Assembly: GCF_004919105.1 (NCBI RefSeq)
Contig: NZ_STGK01000001.1
Span: forward strand, 372,001-436,000
Source: Nocardioides sp. GY 10113
Lineage (GTDB): Bacteria > Actinomycetota > Actinomycetes > Propionibacteriales > Nocardioidaceae
Direction: 5' to 3'
Length of the DNA: 64,000 bases
Shown: piece by piece, positions 1 to 11,400 of the stretch
Position numbering within the stretch: the stretch's first letter is position 1
Layout of the letters: the number at the start of each line of letters is the position of its first letter
Notes under the pieces: generated by a model
The model's input: only the letters and a program-made list of their open reading frames with translations
Databases searched by the model: none
Told to the model about the DNA's origin: nothing
Position numbers and translations under genes: made by a program

Positions 1-1
1 C

Positions 2-631
2 GGCCGGTTGCTGCTGGTCGCGCCGAACATCGTCCACGTCGAGCGCGAGCTCGGGGTGGACCCCGACGACTTCCGCCTCTGGGTCTGCCTGCACGAGGAG
101 ACCCACCGGGTGCAGTTCACGGCGGTGCCGTGGATGCGCGAGCACCTGCACGCCACCATCCAGGAGATCAGCGACACCGTCGAGCCGTCCTCCTTCCTCG
201 AGGGCGGGCTGGCCCGGATCCGCGAGGCGATGGCGGCCGGCCGGGAGGGCGGCAGCCTGGTCGAGATGTTCAGCACCCCCGAGCAGCGGGTGGTGCTGGA
301 CCGGGTGACCGGGATGATGTCGCTGCTCGAGGGCCACGCGGACGTGGTGATGGACGACGTGGGGCCGTCGGTGATCCCGAGCGTCGCCGAGATCCGCCGC
401 AGGTTCACCAAGCGCCGCCAGGGGGTCGGCACGCTCGACCGGATGCTGCGCCGGCTGCTCGGGCTGGAGGCCAAGATGGCCCAGTACCGCGACGGCGCCA
501 CGTTCGTGCGCGCCGTCGTCGACAAGGTCGGCATGGAGGAGTTCAACGCCGTCTGGGCGGGTCCCGAGAACCTGCCGGCCAAGGCCGAGCTCAGCGACCC
601 CGACACGTGGGTCCGCCGGGTGCTCGGCTGA
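2..631 (+). CDS. Zinc-dependent metalloprotease, DUF2342 / F420-associated hydrolase family (5' partial)
   Basis: The N-terminus lies outside the window; the frame is open from base 2 to the stop at 629-631. The visible 209 residues carry HEETHRVQF (HEETH at 92-106), an HExxH zinc site, followed by a helical C-terminal part typical of the actinobacterial family represented by Rv3626c. The in-frame TTG at 8 falls inside the domain and is not a credible start. tilS begins 18 bases after the stop, the same neighbour as in M. tuberculosis (Rv3625c). Zinc-peptidase chemistry follows from the motif; the substrate is unknown. Confidence 0.8.
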   Translation, partial: GRLLLVAPNIVHVERELGVDPDDFRLWVCLHEETHRVQFTAVPWMREHLHATIQEISDTVEPSSFLEGGLARIREAMAAGREGGSLVEMFSTPEQRVVLDRVTGMMSLLEGHADVVMDDVGPSVIPSVAEIRRRFTKRRQGVGTLDRMLRRLLGLEAKMAQYRDGATFVRAVVDKVGMEEFNAVWAGPENLPAKAELSDPDTWVRRVLG

Positions 632-648
632 GGGTGGCGCGGGCGCCG

Positions 649-1662
649 ATGGCACTGCACCCCTCCGTGGCCGCGGTCCGGCGCGGCGTACGACGCTGCC
701 TGGACGGCGTCGAGCCCGGTGACAGCGTGGTGGTCGCCTGCTCCGGCGGGCCGGACTCGCTGGCGCTGCTCGCGGCGACGATCTTCGAGGCGCGCAAGCG
801 GCACGTCCGGGTGGTCGGCGCGACGGTCGACCACGGCCTCCAGGAGGGCTCCGCGGCCCACGCGGACGCCGTGGTGGTGCAGATGGCGACCCTGGGCGTC
901 GACGAGACCGCGGCCGCGCGGGTCCAGGTGGACCCGGCCGGGGTCGGCCCCGAGGCCGCGGCGCGGCGCGCCCGGTACGCCGTGCTGGAGCAGATGCGCG
1001 AGCACTTCGGGGCGCGCCTGGTGCTGCTCGGCCACACCCGCGACGACCAGGCCGAGACCGTGCTGCTGGGGCTGGCCCGCGGCTCGGGCGGCCGCTCGCT
1101 GGCCGGGATGCGCCGCGGCTTCGACCACTACGCCCGGCCGCTGCTCGACGTGTCGCGCGACGACACCGTCACCGCCTGCCAGGTCGAGGGCATCGAGTTC
1201 TGGGACGACCCGCACAACAGCGACCCCGGCTACACCCGGGTCCGGGTCCGGCAGCGGGTGCTGCCGGTGCTGGAGGCCGAGCTGGGGCCGGGCGTCGCGG
1301 CCACCCTCGCTCGCACCGCCGACCAGGTCCGTGACGACGTGGAGGCGCTGGACGCGATCGCCGAGCGGGTCTACGCCGAGCTGCGGGCCGCCGGGGAGCA
1401 GCCCGGCGACCGGGTCGCGGTGCCGCTGCGGCCGCTGTGGGAGCAGTACCGGGCCGTCGCCTCCCGCGTGCTGCGCCTGGCCGCGCTGGAGGCGGGGGCG
1501 ATCGACGCGGAGCTGTTCCACGTGCACGTCAGCGCCCTGCTCGACCTGGCCGCGGCCGAGATCACCGGTGAGGTGCAGCTGCCCGGGCACGTCAGCGCGG
1601 TCCGCGCCGAGGGCGCCGTCCGGTTCCGGCGTACCGGGTCCGCGGGGGCCGTCGCGGAGTGA
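649..1662 (+). CDS. tilS: tRNA(Ile)-lysidine synthase
   Basis: Predicted to make lysidine at C34 of tRNA-Ile(CAU), using ATP and lysine, so that the tRNA reads AUA. The 337-residue product has the PP-loop SGGPDS at residues 32-37 and a GHTRDDQAETVLLGLARGSG-type motif in the N-terminal ATPase domain. The C-terminal part is short compared with the roughly 430-residue E. coli enzyme, as usual in actinobacteria. The ATG at 649 is preferred because the SGGPDS motif then sits near residue 30 as in homologues; the open frame upstream overlaps the metalloprotease and is a shadow. It lies just upstream of hpt, a widely conserved pair. Confidence 0.93.
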   Translation: MALHPSVAAVRRGVRRCLDGVEPGDSVVVACSGGPDSLALLAATIFEARKRHVRVVGATVDHGLQEGSAAHADAVVVQMATLGVDETAAARVQVDPAGVGPEAAARRARYAVLEQMREHFGARLVLLGHTRDDQAETVLLGLARGSGGRSLAGMRRGFDHYARPLLDVSRDDTVTACQVEGIEFWDDPHNSDPGYTRVRVRQRVLPVLEAELGPGVAATLARTADQVRDDVEALDAIAERVYAELRAAGEQPGDRVAVPLRPLWEQYRAVASRVLRLAALEAGAIDAELFHVHVSALLDLAAAEITGEVQLPGHVSAVRAEGAVRFRRTGSAGAVAE

Positions 1663-1731
1663 TCCGGAGCACCCCCGCCGGAGGGGCTCGCGATTCGGGT
1701 CGGTCCCGGGCCGGTGTGCCACAGTTGCCCC

Positions 1732-2283
1732 ATGGATTCCTCGTACGTCGAGAAGGACCTGTCCGGGATTCTCTTCACCGAGAAGCAGATCCAGGATCGC
1801 CTCGGCGAGCTGGCCGCCGACATCGAGCGTGACTACGAGGGCAAGGACCTGGTCATCGTCGGCGTGCTGCGCGGCGCGGTGATGGTGATGGCCGACCTGG
1901 CGCGGTCGCTGAACCGCCACGTGGAGATGGACTGGATGGCGGTCTCCTCCTACGGCTCGGGCACCAAGTCCTCCGGCGTGGTGCGGATCCTCAAGGACCT
2001 CGACGCCGACATCGCCGGCCGGCACGTGGTGATCGTCGACGAGATCATCGACACCGGCCTCACCCTCTCCTGGCTGACCAAGAACCTGGCCTCCCGCAAC
2101 CCGGCGAGCGTCGAGATCTGCACGCTCCTGCGCAAGCCGGAGGCGCTGACCATGGCCGTCCAGGCCAAGTACGTCGGCTGGGACATCCCCAACGAGTTCG
2201 TGGTCGGCTACGGCCTCGACTACCGGGAGAAGTACCGCAACATGCGCGACATCGGCACCCTCGCGCCGCACGTGTACTCCTGA
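1732..2283 (+). CDS. hpt: Hypoxanthine phosphoribosyltransferase
   Basis: Purine salvage enzyme that joins hypoxanthine or guanine to PRPP. The 183-residue product is of family length and has the PRPP loop VDEIIDTGLTL starting at residue 102 and VGYGLDYREKYRN near the C-terminus, both typical of HPRT. The ATG at 1732 gives MDSSYVEKDL; an in-frame GTG at 1714 would add six residues. The tilS-hpt-ftsH-fol order matches other actinobacteria. A 9-base-pair hairpin begins at the stop codon. Confidence 0.95.
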   Translation: MDSSYVEKDLSGILFTEKQIQDRLGELAADIERDYEGKDLVIVGVLRGAVMVMADLARSLNRHVEMDWMAVSSYGSGTKSSGVVRILKDLDADIAGRHVVIVDEIIDTGLTLSWLTKNLASRNPASVEICTLLRKPEALTMAVQAKYVGWDIPNEFVVGYGLDYREKYRNMRDIGTLAPHVYS

Positions 2284-2301
2284 TCCGCGCGACGCGGATC
2301 A
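2281..2301 (+). terminator. Hairpin overlapping the hpt stop codon
   Basis: TGATCCGCG (2281-2289) and CGCGGATCA (2293-2301) are perfect inverted arms around a 3-base loop. The hpt stop codon forms part of the left arm. There is no U-tract, so any terminator activity would be of the U-less kind common in actinobacteria; role inferred. Confidence 0.4.
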
Positions 2302-2457
2302 CCCCCGCGTCGTACCGGATCCGGGTCCGGTAGCGGAACCCCGGGGGGCCGGTACGCGTTTTCGCAGTACCCGGTCACCACGGACCGGGAACAATGGAAT
2401 GCCTGGTGACGTGTACCGTCATCCGGACCAACGTGTCGTCGGCGGGAGCGGAAGTCT

Positions 2458-4509
<2,052 letters not shown>

Positions 4510-4524
4510 GCGGAGACGGAACCA

Positions 4525-5142
4525 TTGACCGACCCCATCACCCTCCCGAAGCGGCGCGGCGCCGACGTCGCGGCGTTCGACCAGGACCGGGCCGAGGCCG
4601 CTGTCCGTGAGCTGCTCGCCGCGATCGGGGAGGACCCCGACCGCGAGGGCCTGCGCGAGACGCCGGCCCGGGTCGCCCGGGCCTACGCCGAGCTGACCGT
4701 CGGCCTGCGGATGGACCCCGAGGACGTCCTCACCACCACCTTCGACCTCGGTCACGACGAGATGGTGCTGGTGCGCGACATCGAGCTGTGGTCGATGTGC
4801 GAGCACCACCTGGTGCCGTTCACCGGCGTGGCGCACGTGGGCTACATCCCGGCGGAGAGCGGCAAGATCACCGGCCTGTCCAAGCTGGCCCGCCTGGTCG
4901 ACGTGTACGCGAAGCGCCCGCAGGTCCAGGAGCGGCTGACCACCCAGGTCGCCGACGCGCTGGTGGAGATCCTGGACGCCCGCGGGGTGATCGTGGTGAT
5001 CGAGGCCGAGCACCTGTGCATGACCATGCGCGGGGTGCGCAAGGCCGGAGCGCGCACGCTGACCTCCGCCGTCCGGGGGCAGATGCGCGACCCCGCCACC
5101 CGCGCCGAGGCGATGTCGCTGATCCACAGCCCGCGGCAGTGA
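4525..5142 (+). CDS. folE: GTP cyclohydrolase I
   Basis: First step of tetrahydrofolate synthesis, GTP to dihydroneopterin triphosphate. The 205-residue protein has the zinc motif MCEHHLVPF (Cys92, His94-95), the second zinc Cys165 in HLCMTMRG, and the GLSKLARLV substrate region. The start is TTG 4525 behind GGAGACGGA at a spacing of about 9; no closer ATG or GTG keeps the full domain. It lies between ftsH and folP, as in M. tuberculosis. Confidence 0.95.
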   Translation: MTDPITLPKRRGADVAAFDQDRAEAAVRELLAAIGEDPDREGLRETPARVARAYAELTVGLRMDPEDVLTTTFDLGHDEMVLVRDIELWSMCEHHLVPFTGVAHVGYIPAESGKITGLSKLARLVDVYAKRPQVQERLTTQVADALVEILDARGVIVVIEAEHLCMTMRGVRKAGARTLTSAVRGQMRDPATRAEAMSLIHSPRQ

Positions 5143-5153
5143 CGTCGCCTCGA

Positions 5154-5159
5154 TAGCCT
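5154..5159 (+). promoter_or_regulatory. Candidate -10 element for folP (near-leaderless)
   Basis: TAGCCT ends 8 bases before the folP ATG. This would give folP its own, almost leaderless transcript in addition to read-through from folE. No clear -35 is seen. Confidence 0.4.
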
Positions 5160-5167
5160 CGGCGACC

Positions 5168-6049
5168 ATGAGCACGACATCGGCGGCGCCCTTGGTGATG
5201 GGCGTCGTCAACGTCACCCCCGACTCCTTCTCCGACGGCGGCCGGTACGACGACACCGATCGCGCCGTCGCGCACGGCCTGCGGCTGCTGGCCGACGGAG
5301 CCGACATCCTCGACGTCGGCGGCGAGTCGACCCGCCCCGGCGCCACCCGGCCGCTGGTCGGGGAGGAGCTGGACCGGGTGGTGCCGGTGATCGCGGGGCT
5401 CGTCGCCGCCGGTGCGCGGGTCTCGGTGGACACGATGCGCGCGGAGGTGGCCGAGGCCGCGCTCGCGGCCGGCGCCGAGATCGTCAACGACGTCTCCGGC
5501 GGCCTGGCCGACCCCGAGATCCTGGCGGTCACCGCCGCGGCCGGCGCGACGTACGTCGCGATGCACTGGCGCGCCCACAGCGACCGGATGCAGGACTTCG
5601 CCCGGTACGACGGCCCCGGTGGTGTGGTGGAGGCGGTTCGCGCCGAGCTCGCCGACCGGGTCGCCGCGATCCGGTCGGCCGGCGTGGCCGCGGAGCGGAT
5701 CGTCCTCGACCCCGGCCTGGGCTTCGCGAAGCAGCCCGAGCACAACTGGGAGCTGCTGCGCCGGCTGGACCGGCTCGCCGACCTGGGCTTCCCGCTGCTG
5801 GTCGGGGCGAGCCGCAAGACCTTCCTGGGCCGCCTGCTGGCCGGGCCCGACGGCGCTCCGCGCCCGACCGGGGAGCGGGAGGCGGCGGGGCTGGCGCTGA
5901 CCACCCTGCTGGCGGCCGGCGCGGCCGGGGCCCCGGTGTGGTGCGTGCGTGTGCACGCCGTCCGGGACCACCTCGACGCGGTGCGCGTCGCGCGGCACTG
6001 GCGGGCCGGTGTCGGCGCCGGATCCGGGGATGGGAAGGTGGAGCCATGA
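5168..6049 (+). CDS. folP: Dihydropteroate synthase
   Basis: Condenses 6-hydroxymethyl-dihydropterin diphosphate with p-aminobenzoate; the sulfonamide target. The 293-residue TIM-barrel product shows the signature MGVVNVTPDSFSDGG (residues 11-25), DVGGESTRPGA, and the C-terminal LVGASRKTFLG pterin/sulfa site. folB starts inside its stop codon (ATGA), implying translational coupling. A -10-like TAGCCT directly upstream may add an internal promoter. Confidence 0.96.
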   Translation: MSTTSAAPLVMGVVNVTPDSFSDGGRYDDTDRAVAHGLRLLADGADILDVGGESTRPGATRPLVGEELDRVVPVIAGLVAAGARVSVDTMRAEVAEAALAAGAEIVNDVSGGLADPEILAVTAAAGATYVAMHWRAHSDRMQDFARYDGPGGVVEAVRAELADRVAAIRSAGVAAERIVLDPGLGFAKQPEHNWELLRRLDRLADLGFPLLVGASRKTFLGRLLAGPDGAPRPTGEREAAGLALTTLLAAGAAGAPVWCVRVHAVRDHLDAVRVARHWRAGVGAGSGDGKVEP

Positions 6050-6480
6050 CCCCGGCCCCCCTCGACGAGCTGTCGGTGACCGGTATCGAGTGCTGGGGAC
6101 ACCACGGCGTGTTCGCCACGGAGAGGCGCGAGGGACAGCGCTTCGTCATCGATCTGACCCTCGGCGTGGACACCGCGCCGGCGGCCGCCTCGGATGACTT
6201 GCGTGACACCGTTGATTACGGAAGCCTCGTCGCCGAAGTGGCGTCGGCGGTCGAGCGCGACCCGGTGGACCTGATCGAGAAGCTGGCCGCGCGGATCGCC
6301 GACGTCTGCCTCTTGGACACCCGTGTTGAATGGGCGCGAGTGACCGTGCACAAGCCCGATGCCCCGATCGACCACCCGTTCGGCGACGTCACGTTGACCA
6401 TCACGCGTACGCGCACCCGCACATCCGCCAGCACCAGCACACGACACCCGGACGAAGCCGGAATGGGAGAGGGCCACTGA
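6046..6480 (+). CDS. folB: Dihydroneopterin aldolase
   Basis: Cleaves dihydroneopterin to 6-hydroxymethyl-dihydropterin and glycolaldehyde. The 144-residue product has the family core: GIECWGHHGV at the N-terminus, DTVDYGSLV, and a C-terminal VTVHKPDAPI. The last 25 or so residues are a Thr/Arg/Ser-rich extension beyond the roughly 120-residue fold. Its ATG overlaps the folP stop and its stop overlaps the folK start (TGATG). Confidence 0.94.
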   Translation: MTPAPLDELSVTGIECWGHHGVFATERREGQRFVIDLTLGVDTAPAAASDDLRDTVDYGSLVAEVASAVERDPVDLIEKLAARIADVCLLDTRVEWARVTVHKPDAPIDHPFGDVTLTITRTRTRTSASTSTRHPDEAGMGEGH

Positions 6481-7049
6481 TGACCGAGACCCCGAATCCG
6501 AACATCATCGACGCCGACACGCTGACCGGCGAGATGCGGCCGATCCGGCGGGTGGTGATCGCCCTCGGTTCGAACCTCGGGGACCGTTTCGGCAACCTGC
6601 AGGGGGCGGTCTCGGCGCTCGCCGACACCCCGGACGTGTGGCTCACCTCGGTCTCGCCGGTCTACGAGACCGAGCCGGTCGACTCCCCGGCGGACGCGGG
6701 CACCTTCCTGAACGCCGTCATCCTCGCGGACACCACGCTGTCCGCCAGCCGCCTGCTCGACCGGGCGCTCGCCGTCGAGGACGCCTTCGACCGGCTGCGC
6801 GGCGAGGAGCAGAACGCTCCGCGGACCCTGGACGTGGACCTGATCGTGGTCGGTGACCGTCGCAGCGACAAGCCGTCGCTGATCCTGCCGCACCCGCGCG
6901 CCGCCGAGCGTGCGTTCGTGCTCCGGCCCTGGCTGGACCTCGAGCCGGATGCGCACCTGCTGGACCACGGCGCGGTCGCGGACCTCCTGGACAAGGTCGG
7001 CACCGACGGCCTGACCCGACGCGACGACCTGGTGCTCGAGTTCGAGTGA
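6480..7049 (+). CDS. folK: 6-hydroxymethyl-dihydropterin pyrophosphokinase (HPPK)
   Basis: Transfers pyrophosphate from ATP to 6-hydroxymethyl-dihydropterin, giving the FolP substrate. The 189-residue product contains ALGSNLGDRFGNLQ, VSPVYETEPVD, FLNAV and the TLDVDLIVVGD signature. About 20 residues precede the domain in the chosen ATG 6480 model, which overlaps the folB stop by one base. The next gene starts at GTG 7046 inside the folK stop. Confidence 0.95.
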   Translation: MTETPNPNIIDADTLTGEMRPIRRVVIALGSNLGDRFGNLQGAVSALADTPDVWLTSVSPVYETEPVDSPADAGTFLNAVILADTTLSASRLLDRALAVEDAFDRLRGEEQNAPRTLDVDLIVVGDRRSDKPSLILPHPRAAERAFVLRPWLDLEPDAHLLDHGAVADLLDKVGTDGLTRRDDLVLEFE

Positions 7050-7555
7050 GCCCGGAGCCCGGGAACCACCGGGAGGAGAACCGGGAGGAAGGGCCGACCC
7101 CTGGCCCGGGGTCGATCCCGCCCACCTCGATCTCCACCCTGCTCGGTTGGGCCGTGGCCGGCGTGGTCGTCGGCTGGGGAGTTCACGCCGTCTGCAGCCG
7201 CGTGGGCTGGGTGCCGCCGCTGGTGTCGTGGGCGCAGCCGCTGGCACTGCTGCTGCTGGCCGCCATCCTCGGCTACACCGCCTGGGCCACGCACCGCGCG
7301 GTGCAGGTACGCCGCGAGCGCCTGGCCACGCAGCACGCGGTCAACCGGCTGCTGTTGGCCCGTGCCTCCGCGATCGTGGGCGCCTTCGTGGGCGCCGGCT
7401 ACCTCGGCTACGCGGTGAGCTGGATCGGCGATCCCGCCGAGCTGGCCGACGTCCGTCAGGTGCGCTCGCTGGTCGCCGCCGTCTGTGGGCTGCTGGTGGC
7501 GGTGGGCGGGCTGCTGCTGGAGCGCGCGTGCCGGGTCCGCACCGAGGACGACTGA
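7046..7555 (+). CDS. DUF3180 membrane protein
   Basis: A 169-residue protein of unknown function with an acidic/Pro-rich N-terminal tail (about 30 residues) and four hydrophobic segments (roughly residues 32-50, 60-80, 105-125 and 140-160). Composition and position directly after folK match the actinobacterial DUF3180 family (Rv3605c position). It overlaps folK by four bases (GTGA), so it is probably translated with the folate genes. Whether it works in folate metabolism is unknown. Confidence 0.75.
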   Translation: MSPEPGNHREENREEGPTPGPGSIPPTSISTLLGWAVAGVVVGWGVHAVCSRVGWVPPLVSWAQPLALLLLAAILGYTAWATHRAVQVRRERLATQHAVNRLLLARASAIVGAFVGAGYLGYAVSWIGDPAELADVRQVRSLVAAVCGLLVAVGGLLLERACRVRTEDD

Positions 7556-7676
7556 GCCCGGCGACCCCCGGGTCGACCGCGCCCGCTCCCGGAATGCCGC
7601 GCTGACCTCGGCAAACGGCTGGGACCGAGTCCCTGGTCACACGGCGCGTCGCCGCGCCTCCGACCCGCGTGGCGCA

Positions 7677-7682
7677 TACGGT
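7677..7682 (+). promoter_or_regulatory. Candidate -10 element, leaderless type
   Basis: TACGGT ends 6 bases before the ATG at 7689, a spacing that puts the transcription start at or next to the start codon. Confidence 0.45.
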
Positions 7683-7688
7683 GCCAGC

Positions 7689-8288
7689 ATGACTAGACCT
7701 GTCGGTTCCCGCCGTCGCCAGCGCTCGGCGCGCGTCCTGGCCGCTGTGGCCCTGCTGGTGCTCGCCGCCGGCGCGGTCACCGGCGGGCTTCTCGCCGGGT
7801 CCTGGGCCGCCGCTGCCAGCACCGCCGTGGCCGCGGTGCTGCTCGGCGCCGCCGCCACCAAGATCACCCACTCCGAGCTCCTCGCCACCCGTCGCGACGC
7901 GGCCCGCGACCGGGCCGAGCAGGCTCAGGCCTATCGGAAGATGGCCGACGTGCAGGCGCAGGAGAACCTCGAGTTCGTCGCGGGGATGCAGAAGAAGATC
8001 GCCCAGCGCGACGCCACCGTCGCCCGCCTGGAGAAGCGCCTCTCGGCCGCTGCCGCCGAGCTCGTCGACGCCCGCCGCCGGCTGGCCGACGCGACCGAAC
8101 GGGTCGCCGCCGCCGCTCAGCGCGCGAACACCGCCGAGAACGCCTCGGCACAGCTGTCGCTCCGCCTCGAGGAGGCCGAGGAGCGCGCCGCGAACGCCGT
8201 CGTCCGGGTCGCCGAGCTGGAGTCCGAGGTCGAGTCGCTCCGCGGCGAGCTCGCCGGCTGGAAGGCGCGGGTCTCCCGTTCGGCCTGA
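7689..8288 (+). CDS. Membrane-anchored coiled-coil protein, unknown function
   Basis: A 199-residue protein with a basic N-terminus (SRRRQRSARV), two adjacent hydrophobic stretches (about residues 16-34 and 36-56) and then a long Ala/Glu/Arg-rich helical region with heptad-like spacing to the C-terminus. This predicts a membrane-anchored cytoplasmic coiled coil. I do not recognise a named family. It stands between the DUF3180 gene and the surface-polymer island, about where M. tuberculosis carries the membrane protein Rv3604c, but sequence relation to Rv3604c cannot be judged here. Confidence 0.7.
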   Translation: MTRPVGSRRRQRSARVLAAVALLVLAAGAVTGGLLAGSWAAAASTAVAAVLLGAAATKITHSELLATRRDAARDRAEQAQAYRKMADVQAQENLEFVAGMQKKIAQRDATVARLEKRLSAAAAELVDARRRLADATERVAAAAQRANTAENASAQLSLRLEEAEERAANAVVRVAELESEVESLRGELAGWKARVSRSA

Positions 8289-8327
8289 GCCCGCGAGAGC
8301 ACCGGCCCGGCCTGAGCCCGCGGGAGC
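8281..8327. repeat. Two near-identical 20-base direct repeats
   Basis: Bases 8281-8300 and 8308-8327 match at 19 of 20 positions (both begin CGGCCTGAGCCCGCG), with 7 bases between. The first copy contains the last codons and stop of the coiled-coil gene; the second forms half of the palindrome that follows. Confidence 0.6.
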
Positions 8328-8335
8328 TCCCGCGG
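8318..8335 (+). terminator. Perfect 18-base palindrome after the coiled-coil gene
   Basis: CCGCGGGAGCTCCCGCGG is its own reverse complement and would fold into a strong hairpin 29 bases after the stop at 8288. Placed before the promoter of the next unit, it is a plausible U-less terminator; a protein operator is the alternative. Confidence 0.4.
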
Positions 8336-8350
8336 CGGCTGGGGTCCGAG

Positions 8351-8380
8351 TTCCCGCGCGGGGCCCCGGCGCCCTAGGAT
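8351..8380 (+). promoter_or_regulatory. Candidate promoter of the surface-polymer island
   Basis: TTCCCG (8351-8356), an 18-base spacer and TAGGAT (8375-8380) lie 60 bases before the TTG start at 8440, which has GGAAGGAA (8427-8434) as ribosome binding site. The -10 is close to consensus, the -35 is weak. Confidence 0.4.
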
Positions 8381-8439
8381 CCTGGGATCGTCACGGTGGG
8401 CGTGAGCGCCCCCTCTCGTGGACCCTGGAAGGAACAGCG

Positions 8440-11400
8440 TTGGCTCGTGCGGGAACCCGAGTCCGCGGCGCGCTGCGAGCGCTCTCGGAGTCGCTGAGGC
8501 TTCGCGAGCCGGCGGCGGAGAGGCGGCCCGGCGGACCGCAGGTCACGGTGGTCGTGCCGGTCAGCGACGAGGAGACCACCCGGATCGAGCAGTGCCTGCG
8601 GTCGCTGCAGGCGCAGACCCACCGCGCTCTGGACGTCGCCGTGGTGCCCTACGGGCGCCATGAGCGGGTGTCCGCGACGGCCGCTGCGCTCGCGGCCCAG
8701 GACGACCGGATCCGCCTGCTCGCCCCGCAGGACTCCCTGGCCTCCGCCCGCAACGCGGGCGTCGAGGCGGCGCTCGCGGAGCTGGTGGTGGTGGGCTCCG
8801 GTGGCGACGACTTCCCGCCGCGCGGGATCGCCCGGCTGGTGCGTGCTCATCGCAGCAGCGGCTCGCCGCTGGTCGTGGGGACGATGCGCGAGGCCGGCGT
8901 CGCGGGCCACGTCCCCTTCGCGTCGTACCGCGCCGCTCACGAGGAGCACGTCAGCGGCACGGCGCTGGCCGAGCACCCGGTCGCCGTCACCGACCTGCTC
9001 CTGGGCAACCGACTCTTCACCGGGCGCCTGTGGCGTGAGTCCGGTGCCCGGTTCACCCCGGAGGTGGCGAGCGGGGCCGACGCGGTGCTGAGCCTGCTCT
9101 CCGCCGCGCCCGCCGTCGACCTGCTCACCGAGCCCACCTACCTGCCCACCCGGCGCCGCGACGGCGTGGCCGTCGGGCACACCCCCGACGCGTTCGACCG
9201 GCTCGCCGAGTGGCTGGCCGAGTCCGACCGGCTGCGACGCCAGGTCGAGGCGCTCGAGGACCAGGACGTGCTCGCGTGGTGGCTGTGGGGCGTCCTCGAC
9301 GTCGGCACCGCGCCCTTCCTCGCCGACGTCGAGCGTGCCGACGACGAGCGGTGGGCGCTGCTGCGCGACGGCGTGCGTGCGCTGCTCGAGCGGGCGCGCG
9401 ACCAGGTCTGGCCCCGGCTGTCGGCCGACGCCCGGGTGCAGCTGTGGCTGCTGCTGAACGACCACCGCGAGCGGTTGGCCGACTACGCGACCCAGCGCCT
9501 CTTCACCGGGGGAGACCGGCGGACCGAGGTCCGGGACGGCCGGGTGTGGGCGTTGCTGCCCTTCCACGACGACGCCGACCTGGGGGTGCCCGCGGAGCTC
9601 TACGAGATGACCGCGGAGCAGACGCGGCTGCGGGCCACGCTGCGCGACCTGCGCTGGGTGGGCGATGACGAGATCGAGGTGACGGTCACCGCCCACATCG
9701 AGCACGTCGGCATGGGCCGGACACCCGAGCTGACGTGCGCCCTGGTCGACCCGGCGGGTGGGCAGCGGGTCGAGCTGGCCGTGCGCCAGTTCCGCGACCT
9801 GCGGGCCAACCTGCCCGGCAACCGCTTCCAGGACTACTCCTGGGGAGCGTTCGTCGCGACGGTGCCGGTGGCCGAGCTGCGCCGGCTCTCCCTGCCCGCG
9901 ATGGCGGACACGGGCGCCGCCGACTGGGCCTTCGAGGTCACGCTGACGACCGATGGCGTGCGTCGCACGGGCCGGATCGGGGAGATCGACGACTTCGGGG
10001 GCGCCGGCTACCTGGGCCAGGCGCCACTGGCGCCACGGTCCTCCGGTGACGACCTGGTGACGCTCGCCGGCCGCTCCCGCCCGACCGGCCTCGTGGTGTG
10101 CCCCGACCCGCTCCCGCGGCTGCTGGAGCTCCGGGTCGAGGGGCGGGTCGTGACCGGCACGCTCGACCCCCGCGGCAACCCCGCGGCGACGGTGAGCGCC
10201 ACCGTCGGCGGCCCGGCCGGGACGCGGTGCGTGGCGGAGGTCGCCCTGCAGGCGCCGGACCGCGCCGTCTTCCGGCTCGAGCTTCCGGGGGCGCCCGCCG
10301 GCGGGTCGCTCTGGAGCCTCCTGCTGCACGGCCCCGACCCGGACGCCCGCGGCCGGCGGCTGCGCTGGCCTGCCGTCGACGACCTCTGGCTCGGGGTGGG
10401 CGAGGGCGGCGTCGTCGGCGCCCGCCAGCCCGACGGATGCGTGTCGCTGCTCGAGGCGGCCGACCTGCTGGTCGTGGACGAGGTCGTGGTCGACGAGGAG
10501 TCCGTCACGGCGACCTGCCGGTGGCTGGCCGCGGAGCCGCCGGAGGCGGTCGACGTCGAGCTCGTCGGCGCCGTTCGCCTGCCCGGCGCGCTGACGCAGG
10601 TCGACGGCGGCCTCCGGGTCGACTTCTCGCTGCTGTCCGACCGGTGGGGTCTCGGTGCCGCGCCGGTGGCGCCCGGGCCCTACCGGATCGAGGTTCGCAC
10701 CGCTCGCGGCGACGTCGAGCCGCTCCTCGGCGAGCGGGCGATCGCCCGGCTGCACGGATTCGACGTCGGCACGAGGTTCACCTCCGGACTGCGTCGGACG
10801 GCCGAGGGCTGGCAGCTGGGCCTGAACCGCGCGCTCGCCGACGACGAGCGCGGCGGCTTCGCCCAGCAGTCCCTCCAGGACTGGTACGCCGCGACCGACT
10901 TCCCCCTCGAGGACGCCGTCTACCTGCAGTCCTATGCCGGGGCGTCCGCGACCGACAGCCAGCTGGCGCTGCACCACGAGCTGCGCCGCACCCGCCCCGA
11001 CCTCACCCTCTACTGGGGCGTCCACTCGTCCGCGTCGTGGGTCCCGGAGGGCGGCGTACCGGTGCTGATGGGCTCGCGCGAGTGGTACCGGGTGCTGGGC
11101 TCGGTGCGCTACCTCTGCCTGAACATCGACCCCGACCGCTGGTTCCGGCGCAAGCCGGGCCAGCGACTGCTGCAGACCTTCCACGGGTACCCGGCCAAGT
11201 CGATGGGCCTGCGGATGTGGCGCGCCAAGCAGAACACCCCGCGCCGGATCGCGCTGGAGCTGGAGCGGACCTCGGGCACCTGGGACCTGATCCTCACCCC
11301 GGCCCCGGAGATGGACGAGCACTACCGCCGGGAGTACGCCTACGAGGGGCCGATCCACAGCCATGGCTACCCCCGCGACGACGAGCTGGTCGGACCGGAC